From Nosema muscidifuracis (Eukaryota > Microsporidia > Nosematidae), in NCBI GenBank assembly GCA_028335825.1, contig JAIOKI010000022.1, positions 186,001-250,000 of the forward strand: a stretch of DNA of 64,000 nucleotides, read 5' to 3'. Both the position numbers and the translations under genes were made by a program. The stretch's first letter is position 1. Each line of letters begins with the position of its first letter. Shown piece by piece: positions 56,385 to 64,000 of the stretch. The notes beneath the pieces were generated by a model, which made no database searches, was not told the origin of the DNA, and saw only the letters and a program-made list of their open reading frames with translations.

Positions 56385-56747
56385 TTAATGAGAATTTATT
56401 AATTCTAATTCATCTCTTTCTACTATCTTTTTATAAAAGACATCCATCCATAAAAAACATCTCTTTATACATATTGAAGCAAGAAATATCAAGATTAAAC
56501 ATCCCATAAGAAAATAATTAGTAGATTCAAAATATTTATCAATTAACAGATAGATAACAAAAAAAACACAGAAAATTATTATCAAAGTATTTCTATATCT
56601 ATCTAGATATTCTTCAGCCATATCATTAGAAGATTTAGGATATTTATCTATACGCTCTTCAGTTATTCTTTTATCAATATTTTCATCTAAGTTGACTATT
56701 AATGAAGAATTTATAAAAATTAATATAATGAAATATGAGAGAAACAT
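56385..56747 (-). CDS. hypothetical small membrane protein
   Basis: A 120-residue protein with an N-terminal signal peptide or first helix (MFLSYFIILIFINSSLIV), a charged segment (20-50), and two further membrane helices (about 53-70 and 77-95) with a Cys-containing second helix. The C-terminus is charged (YKKIVERDELELINSH). Not recognised. CCC stands directly before the ATG (AACCCATG), a strong microsporidian start signal. It lies within the cysteine-rich family cluster but shares no sequence with it. Confidence 0.7.
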   Translation of the reverse strand: MFLSYFIILIFINSSLIVNLDENIDKRITEERIDKYPKSSNDMAEEYLDRYRNTLIIIFCVFFVIYLLIDKYFESTNYFLMGCLILIFLASICIKRCFLWMDVFYKKIVERDELELINSH

Positions 56748-56750
56748 GGG
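56748..56750 (-). promoter_or_regulatory. CCC directly before the start codon
   Basis: AACCCATG on the minus strand; the C-run abuts the ATG of the 120-residue gene. Confidence 0.5.
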
Positions 56751-58319
56751 TTATTACATTTTTTTATTTATATATAAATTAATAATTAATTTTAATTTAA
56801 AAATAAATTAAAAAATATAAAATGAATGTTAAATCTATAACAACAGAATTTTTATTATAATAAAAGTTATATTTATTCATAAATTAAAATTGTAATAATA
56901 AATTAGACTTTTTAAATTTAGATTAATTTTCTGATTTATTTTATTATTCATTTTTTATATTTAGATTAATTTTCTGATTTATTTTATTATTAGGTAATTT
57001 TAAATAAATCTCTATTATTCAATTTTTATCAAATAAATCTCTATTATTCATTTTTATCAAATAAATTTCTATTATTCAATTTTTTATATTAAAATTAATT
57101 TCAAAAAATAACTTTTTTAATTTTTATTATTAGATAATATCAAATAAATTTCTATTATTCATTTTTATATATAAATTAATTTCAAAAAATATCTTTCTTA
57201 AATCTATAAATTATTTATAATAAAAGTTATTACAAGGAATTATTAATTTACTCTAAAGATATTAAAAATATAACTAAAATTTTGATAGATAAGATATTAC
57301 AGTATTTTTAATACATAATAACAATTTAAATGAATATTCATAGGACTTAATTTTTATAAGAACTTTATGATAAAATATTAACCCTTTTCACTTACTTTTA
57401 TAATTTTGGATATGAAATTATAAGAAATAATTATTTTTTGTTCAGCTAGTAATCTTTTTTTTAAATAAATAAATGATTAAATATTTTATTTTATAAAGAC
57501 TTAGATTTTATATTTAAAACATGTAGTTCAATAATTAACATATATTTATTAAAGTATTAAACATTTTATTTTATACTCAACATATATTTATTTATTATAA
57601 TTGTTATAATATTAAATATTTTATAACAGGTTCTCAGTCACTAATAAAAATATTTCAATATTTAACATATATTTATTAAAGTATAACATTAATATTTGTA
57701 TCACTTAATATGTATAAAAATAGATTTATCTCCTAATGAATGATCTAGTAATAAATTATTTTAGTACTAAATAAAATTAAAATATAATCCAAGTATAAGT
57801 ACAATAAGCAAGTAATTATATTAGAAAAATAAATGTATATTTATTATTGGTAATTAAATATATTTTTTATCACTATTTAATCAATAAATAATTCTATACT
57901 GGAGACCTATTTTATGATACAATAAATATCAATTTTAATTTATTATAAATATTAACTTATCATTCGTATGAAGATAATAGCACTTATAAACATTTTATAT
58001 TAAACTCATTTTTTAATATAGAAGATCAGTGATTAGATAAATGACTCATATATAAATGATAAATATAAAGGAAACTAAGATATTGAAAAATTATAGATTA
58101 TTTATATTATAATAGATCTAAATAAACATTAATAAAAGAAAGGTTATTCATAAACTTATTATTTTACAAATTATATTATTCATAAACTTATTATTTTACA
58201 AATTATATTATAAATAGATTATAGAAAGAATTACTATAATTTTTAATTAAAAATTATATGAACTTAAATCAATCAATTAAAAATATTTAATTTATACCCT
58301 CTTAAGAATAATTTTATTA
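56751..58319. repeat. gene-free A+T stretch with short tandem repeats
   Basis: No gene. Repeated 'AAATAAATCTCTATTATTCA' units at about 56990-57170, 'AACATATATTTATTAAAGTA' units at 57535-57690, and a 32-base tandem pair at about 58148-58212. Confidence 0.55.
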
Positions 58320-58520
58320 TGGAAGATATTTATACAAATATTGAATTATCTTGTTTATTAGGGAAGTATCAGAAAGAATGTAATTGTAATGAAAATATCT
58401 TTTTTTATATTTGATTTTCTTAATATGATACTAAAAAATATTGAAAAATTTTAAGTATTTGATTTTCTTAATTATGATACTAAAAAAATATTGAAAAAAT
58501 TAATTATTTGATAAAATTTC
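58320..58520 (+). pseudogene. cysteine-rich family, N-terminal remnant
   Basis: From an ATG at 58320 the frame reads 31 codons and includes SCLLGKYQKECNCNEN, which aligns without gaps to KCILRKYKKKCQCNRE of copy 1 and GCIANKYQKMCKCNET of copy 3: the same C-x8-C-x-C pattern. After a stop at about 58413 the next 110 bases contain a 53-base tandem duplication whose translation (DTKKYxKIL) still resembles the DTNHKYFKKLL segment that follows in copy 1. Together with the C-terminal gene at 59013 this looks like one former full-length copy whose middle has decayed; that connection is inference. Upstream of the ATG the sequence gives no CCC motif. Confidence 0.65.
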
Positions 58521-58998
58521 TTATAGATATAATTATGAATGTAATATTGATATGATAACAAATATAATACTTTTAATAAGTGAGATAAAAATTAGATTAA
58601 CTTTTAAAGAAATAAGATTTGTAAATAAATTTTTATTCAAATCTAGCACTTACTAGATGTATGGTTGTTAAATTTAGAAATCTATTTAAAAGACTAGTAT
58701 ACTTAGAAAGAGAAATAATATTTAAGAGAATATATACTTAAATTTAGAAATTTATTTAAGAAACTAGTATACTTAAATTATTAGAAATCTATTAAAAAAA
58801 TATTTAAGAGAATATATACTTAAATTATAAAGATAAATATTTAACTGACTAGTATACTTAGAAAGATAAATAATAACTGACTAGTATACTTAAATTAGAA
58901 ATAATAAAATCTTATTAAAGTAACAAGACAAACATCTTGTGACATATTTCGACTCATTTATTATTTATTCTTCTTTAATATAAATATCTGATATTTTA
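58521..58998. repeat. decayed middle with tandem repeats
   Basis: Units around 'AGACTAGTATACTTAGAAAG' repeat five times between 58660 and 58900. Nothing translates to the family domain any more. Confidence 0.55.
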
Positions 58999-59001
58999 CC
59001 C
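58999..59001 (+). promoter_or_regulatory. CCC motif before the truncated family gene
   Basis: CCC 12-14 bases before the ATG at 59013, suggesting that the truncated copy 2 has its own promoter. The region upstream (about 58905-58998) has a duplicate at 63520-63625. Confidence 0.45.
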
Positions 59002-59012
59002 ACAAAAAGAAG

Positions 59013-59435
59013 ATGACAGATATGAACTTATTAAACAATTCTTCTTATAATAAAGATAATGTATTTGAAACAGACAATAATAATAATACAATGAATTATG
59101 ATGATATTAAAGAATATTATGAAAATATAACTTCTAGTACTATCTTCCCAAATATTTCTGAAACTTATCAATTTTTCGTTGAAAATACTACTGAGATATC
59201 TCATTACAATCCCAAAGAATTAAATAAAAATATTTCAGAAAGTAAATATGCATATTTACCTATAGCTACATCTATTCCATTACTTATAATAGGTTTGATT
59301 TCTTTAATATTTGTATTGAATCAGAAATGGAAAACAGAAAAGTTTAGATTATTTTCTTTTTTTAGTTTGACTTCTATTGTAGGATTATTAGCAACAGGAT
59401 ATGTTTATTTTTCACTAGGATATTTTTATGATTAA
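59013..59435 (+). CDS. cysteine-rich family copy 2, C-terminal half only
   Basis: A 140-residue protein that matches only the stalk and membrane part of the family. MNYDDIKEYYENITSSTIFPNISETYQFF aligns with FYNDIQENNYFENITSTTISSISDNQTF of copy 3, and there are two membrane helices (about 80-102 and 112-136) joined by a basic KWKTEKFR loop; the tail GYFYD resembles GYFY of copy 1. It has no cysteine at all, so the whole Cys domain is missing. Seven N-x-S/T sites lie in the first 75 residues. Either a truncated gene that became an independent short membrane protein (CCC motif and clean start MTDMNLLNNSS), or the tail of a decayed full copy. The related remnant at 63628 starts with nearly the same residues, which favours an independent short form. 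Confidence 0.75.
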   Translation: MTDMNLLNNSSYNKDNVFETDNNNNTMNYDDIKEYYENITSSTIFPNISETYQFFVENTTEISHYNPKELNKNISESKYAYLPIATSIPLLIIGLISLIFVLNQKWKTEKFRLFSFFSLTSIVGLLATGYVYFSLGYFYD

Positions 59436-60752
59436 ATATTAATTAGTAAAAATGTCTTATGATAGTTATAATCTTTAATATTAATTTGATATATTTTATA
59501 TTTAATATGAATTTGATAATCTTTCTAATATATTCTATATAAACTTAATATATTTTATAACAAATCTTTCTAATATATTCTATATAAATTTAATATTATA
59601 TCAAATCTTTCTAATATATTCTATATGATCTTTAACATAAATCTGATAATCTTTCTAATATATTCTATATAAACTTAATCTTTTTACAATATGAGAGTAT
59701 CCTTTAAACTTATTATTATGTAAGAATAAGTAAAAGATATTTATATATGGTAGTATATTTGTTCTATTTTTAAGTAGATAATTCTAAAAAGTATTAATAT
59801 AAATATATTAAAAAGATTTTTTATAAGATTAAAATTTCATAGACATATTAAAATTTTTAAAATTTTTTATAATTGTTTTAATTTATTGTATAGACTAGTA
59901 AAGAATATTTTACAATATTAGATGTTAGATATGAAGAAAGTATATCTCTAATTATTTTACTATTTGAAATATCAGAAGATTTTTTAATCTACTACATTTT
60001 AAGATTTAAAAAATTATTCTTATATTATCTATTTATATAATACTTATATTATATATAAGAGTGTATCTATATAAGTATTATATAAATATTTAAAGTTTAT
60101 CTATATAAGTATTATATAAATAGATAAAAGTATATCATATGAGTATTATGTTATATATAAGAGTGTATTTATATAAGTATTTTTTATATATAAAGTTTAT
60201 CTATATAAGTATTTTTTATATATAAAAATTTATTTAAAACTCCTAATTATAAATTATAAGTCTGTACATGAAAAAACTATAGCTAATTTTATTGATTACA
60301 TTATTTTAATTTAATATTTTTATATTTTGATATCTTTAAATCTTAAATGAAAAATATTTTTTGGTAAATGATTATCATTCATTAATCAAATAAATTATTT
60401 GATTATATTCTGCTATTCATTCTCATTTTTATGATACTAAAAAATTTTAAATTTAACATTCGGTTGTGGGAAGTTATAAAAATTATATTTTTATAGATAT
60501 AATAAAGATTTATAGATATTATAAATATTTATTGATATTATAAATATATATAAATATATTATAAAGATTTATAAATATAATAAAGATTAATAAATATATT
60601 ATAAATATTTATAGATATAGTAGAGATTTATAAATATAATAAACATTTATAAATATATTAGAGATTTATTGATATAATAAAAATAATATTCAAAATAAGT
60701 AATTTTTTGAACTTATTTTTAATTTAAATAATTTTTTAAGTACCCATTTAAA
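59436..60752. repeat. gene-free A+T stretch with three repeat blocks
   Basis: 'AATCTTTCTAATATATTCTA' units (five, 59510-59690), 'TATCTATATAAGTATTATAT' units (six, 60010-60230) and 'GATTTATAAATATAATAAAG' units (about eight, 60480-60690). A CCC at 60743-60745 lies 8-10 bases before the next ATG. No gene. Confidence 0.6.
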
Positions 60753-61928
60753 ATGAATTTGAAATCTAAAAAACAAGTTATTAATAGAGATTTAATAAAA
60801 AATGAATTTGAAAATGATCTAAATGTGTATCGAAATAATTTGCATAAAGATAAAGAACATCTTACAGTAGAAAATGATTTAGGTTGTATTGCAAATAAAT
60901 ATCAAAAGATGTGTAAATGTAATGAAACGTGTCTTTCTTATGTGAATGATAAAAATAGTAGTGAAAATCAATCTATTAAAAAAATATTTGAGGATGATAG
61001 ATATAAATCTTGTAATTCTGAATATTTAAATAAGGAGGATGTTACAAATACTTTTATAGAATCAATGAAAAATTATAATACTTTATGTAATACTGATAAT
61101 AAAAAAGTCAATGAAGCTCTTGATAGTGTTAGATGTGCAGGAATAGATGTTAGGTCAGTATGTAAAGGAGATTACAAATGTGAATTTAATATATTTAAAG
61201 ATATTGTAGGACATTCAAAATGTAATAAAAATTTAAATAACAAAATATTTAAGGATTATAGAAATTCTAAAGACTATTTTGTACTTAAAACTAGTGATGA
61301 ATTATCTGGTAAAATATATAATGAGACTTTTTTAGGTATGCTACCACCTAAAAAAAAAGAATCTATTTCGTTAAATACAACAGAAAGTGAATTACAAACA
61401 CCAGAGGCTCTTTATGAATTATCTACAATACATTCAGAAGTAGAACCTTTTAAAAATTTTTATAACGATATTCAAGAAAATAATTATTTTGAAAATATTA
61501 CATCAACGACTATTTCTTCTATATCAGATAATCAAACCTTTAGTAATAATATTTCATCTTCCTTTAATAATAATATTTCATCTTCCTTTAATAATATTTC
61601 ATCTTCCTTTAATAATAATATTTCATCTTCCTTTAATAATAATGTTTCATCTTCCTTTAATAATAATGCTACACGAATAATTAATTCTACTGAAATAACT
61701 GATTATATTCCTACCTACGAAATTGGACTTGGAAATAGTATTAGCTTATATCATCAAAATAATTCAATTTTAATTAATTCAATTATTACTTTAATTGGAT
61801 TTGTCTTTCTGTTTTTTATGGGGACTTCAAAATTTGGAACTATGAAATTTAAAATACTTTCTTTTATGGCATGTATAACCATTATAGGACTTTTTATATC
61901 AGGATTAATTAGTGAAATAATGGGATAA
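60753..61928 (+). CDS. cysteine-rich membrane protein, family copy 3
   Basis: A 391-residue relative of copy 1. Ten cysteines (C45, 54, 56, 60, 87, 112, 128, 137, 143, 157) match copy 1: the first four have identical spacing (x8, x1, x3) and so do the last five (x15, x8, x5, x13). Other shared patches are KYQKMCKCNETC, DDRYKSC and HSKCN. The stalk (about 200-315) is Ser/Asn-rich and carries five repeats of ISSSFNNN, each with a potential N-glycosylation site. Two membrane helices (about 340-357 and 368-389), joined by a KFGTMKFK loop, close the protein. There is no signal peptide, as in copy 1. The stalk differs completely from the Thr/Lys stalk of copy 1, so stalks evolve by repeat turnover while the Cys domain and anchor are held. 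CCC motif at 60743. Confidence 0.85.
   Translation: MNLKSKKQVINRDLIKNEFENDLNVYRNNLHKDKEHLTVENDLGCIANKYQKMCKCNETCLSYVNDKNSSENQSIKKIFEDDRYKSCNSEYLNKEDVTNTFIESMKNYNTLCNTDNKKVNEALDSVRCAGIDVRSVCKGDYKCEFNIFKDIVGHSKCNKNLNNKIFKDYRNSKDYFVLKTSDELSGKIYNETFLGMLPPKKKESISLNTTESELQTPEALYELSTIHSEVEPFKNFYNDIQENNYFENITSTTISSISDNQTFSNNISSSFNNNISSSFNNISSSFNNNISSSFNNNVSSSFNNNATRIINSTEITDYIPTYEIGLGNSISLYHQNNSILINSIITLIGFVFLFFMGTSKFGTMKFKILSFMACITIIGLFISGLISEIMG
61549..61672 (+). repeat. in-frame Ser/Asn-coding repeats
   Basis: Five units of 21-24 bases ('ATTTCATCTTCCTTTAATAA' type) encoding ISSSFNN(N). They are near-identical at the nucleotide level, so they expanded recently. Confidence 0.85.
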
Positions 61929-63517
61929 TTAAAATATTTAGTTAAGATATTATATATTTATATTTTGAAAAAAATAATTGATTTTTTTTTATATTAACAC
62001 TTATTAAAAAACATTTTTAATTTTTTTATATACCCAAAATTATCATTTTGATATAAAAAAGAATTTTTGAAAATTATAATCTTGTAAATAATTTATAAAA
62101 TTTTATTTTATTAGTAAATATATTTACTTTATTAAGTAATTAGCTATTTTATTAATAAATTGATATACTTTGTATTAAAATAATTATATCTTGTAGATAT
62201 TTTATAATAAATTATCATATTAATTCTGATAAAAAAATAAGCTATTTATAAAAGATATACAATAAATTAATAATAGATATATTTCTTATGTTGTAATACT
62301 GACTTATTAACTCTAAAAACATACAAAGTCTTTTTGTATCACTGATTATTAGATTAAAAAAATTTATTGATGGACTGCTTTTTTCTAAATCTAAATTAAT
62401 AATTTGTAAATTAACTGTAAAAATGCATTAATAAATTATTTTTACGTATATTTATTTATATAAAAAATATTTTGACAAAGATCTTCCGTTATTTTTAATT
62501 AGAATAAGGATATAGAAATCATTAATTCAATAAAGTTAATATACCATACTTTCTAAACTTTTGATATAATCATTTATTTAAATTATAATAGGTAAATTAA
62601 AAAAGTCGAAATTAATAATTTTTATTTTAATTTGTAAAAATATTGTATTAAAAAGAAATTTACTTTTAGATTTAAAATTCATTAAAATTATTGGAAATAG
62701 CTGGTACTCATAAATTCTTTAAAATTCATTAATTATCAGATTTTTTTATTCGCAAATAGCGAATTTAAACTTGGTATTTGATAAATTTTAATATTCAGAA
62801 GAAATTGAATTTGAAAGACGACTGGTGATAAAATAAAAAATAATATTTTTATAATATAAGTTTTAAGATTTACTAATATTTTTTATTGTAGACTTATGAT
62901 AATAAAATTTAGAAAGTATGTTAATTGAAAAAATAAGATTTTTATTTTATTAAGATTATATATTATAAAAAAATAATATTTATATTTCTCTCTCTCGAAT
63001 AATCGCTTCTGATTTAAATATGGTAGGTCTCATATATACCTCTTCTTTAGTAGGTGAATATACTAAACAGCCATATTAAACATTTTAGATTGTATATAAA
63101 TATTAAAAAACATATATTTATTAACAAATGATTTTATATGTTATTATTATAATGATCTATAGATGGTATAAGAAATATTTTCTAAGACTTAATAATTTGA
63201 TTATATATTTTAATTTTTAATTCATATTTAACTCTAAAGTATATTTCTTTATATTAACTAAATTATGAGAATCTATTACACTTAAAAATAGTTATTAATA
63301 TTACTGTAATATAAATTAAGTAAAAAGATAATTTTTTATATAAAAAACTTATTTTGAGAATTAATTAGGATATTTTTAAGGATCTTAGTGATATAAGAAT
63401 ATCCAGTCTTTACTATACACATGAAAACATACTCATTAACGATTCAATATTTTAAATTAATTTTTTATGGTTATAGTAATATAATATGTTTTATTATAAA
63501 TCCATAAATTATGTATT
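61929..63517. other. gene-free A+T-rich stretch
   Basis: About 1.6 kb with no supported gene. A+T-rich, with few clear repeats. May include fully decayed family copies. Confidence 0.45.
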
Positions 63518-63660
63518 ACTGTCTTAGTAAAGTAGCAAGATAAATAATTGATGATATATTTTGACTCATTTATTGTTTATTCTCATCTGATAAAAATATT
63601 ATGATATATGTAGTTATAGTAAAAAAGATGATGGATCTAAATTTATTGATCAGTGTTTAT
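63518..63660 (+). pseudogene. family copy 4 remnant: duplicated promoter and start
   Basis: About 110 bases here match the region before copy 2 (58905-59035), including a shared 'GACTCATTTATT' and a T-rich stretch, up to and beyond the start codon. The start at 63628/63631 reads MMDLNLLISVY, against MTDMNLLNNSSY in copy 2, then a stop follows after about a dozen codons. The CCC before the start is not kept. A duplicated and dead copy of the short form. Confidence 0.6.
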
Positions 63661-64000
63661 AATTACATATGAAATAATCATATATTACTATAATTATTAT
63701 CATATTTTATATTCTGATGTCATATCTTAATTATTTAGGTTTTTAATGTTCCTGTACTACTTTTTCTTTAGATTTCTCAAGATCAATACCTATATTGATA
63801 AGGCTTTACATTGTTAAGCTTAGAGAGTTATCTTGATTACAATCACTTGAATATATGACTAGACTCTACTATTATAGATTAATATAATCATAATAAAACT
63901 AGTTAAGTTTTTCGTTATCAGAAGAAGAATGGTTTTTTTATTAGAAGTTGAAAATAAATATAATTAAATTTCAATGTTTATTAAAAATGAATACCTATCT
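63661..64000. other. gene-free end of window
   Basis: No gene. Any remaining part of the dead family copy is not recognisable. Confidence 0.4.

Overview
The window looks like a stretch of a very AT-rich microsporidian nuclear genome. The evidence is the small intron-free host genes, a short fungal-type SRP RNA, C-runs (CCC/CCCC) a few bases before many start codons, and recognisable choline-phosphate cytidylyltransferase, Mnd1, eS30 and secreted GH37 trehalase genes. The species cannot be named from sequence reading alone.

The window has two compartments. From 1 to about 40.1 kb there is no intact host gene. This part is a graveyard of mobile elements: at least six Ty3/Gypsy-type LTR retrotransposon fossils on both strands, at least five decayed Merlin (IS1016/IS1595-like) DNA transposons, and five copies of one R2/R4-like non-LTR retrotransposon with a restriction-like endonuclease. 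One of those five (26243-29763, minus strand) is apparently complete, with two long overlapping ORFs. A nested Gypsy 5' LTR plus gag (10395-11330) and the complete LINE are visibly richer in G+C than everything around them, so they are the youngest insertions. A small decayed ORF of unknown origin lies at 6331-6723.

From about 40.5 kb the host genes begin. On the minus strand lie a Pol5/MYBBP1A-like nucleolar protein candidate, choline-phosphate cytidylyltransferase (phosphatidylcholine synthesis), Mnd1 (meiotic recombination) and ribosomal protein eS30. An SRP RNA gene (44949-45102) with a Pol III T-run follows, then a secreted trehalase and several unrecognised small or secreted proteins, one of them broken by an in-frame TAA.

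The right end (54.4-64 kb) holds a tandem family of cysteine-rich, Thr/Ser/Asn-rich proteins with a C-terminal double membrane anchor. Two are full length (54438 and 60753), one keeps only the C-terminal half (59013), and there are two remnants (58320 and 63520). Ten cysteines are conserved between the two full copies, six of the nine intervals identically spaced. This looks like a birth-and-death family of membrane proteins and is the best candidate here for an undescribed system. Spacers in this half are almost pure A+T and rich in short tandem repeats.
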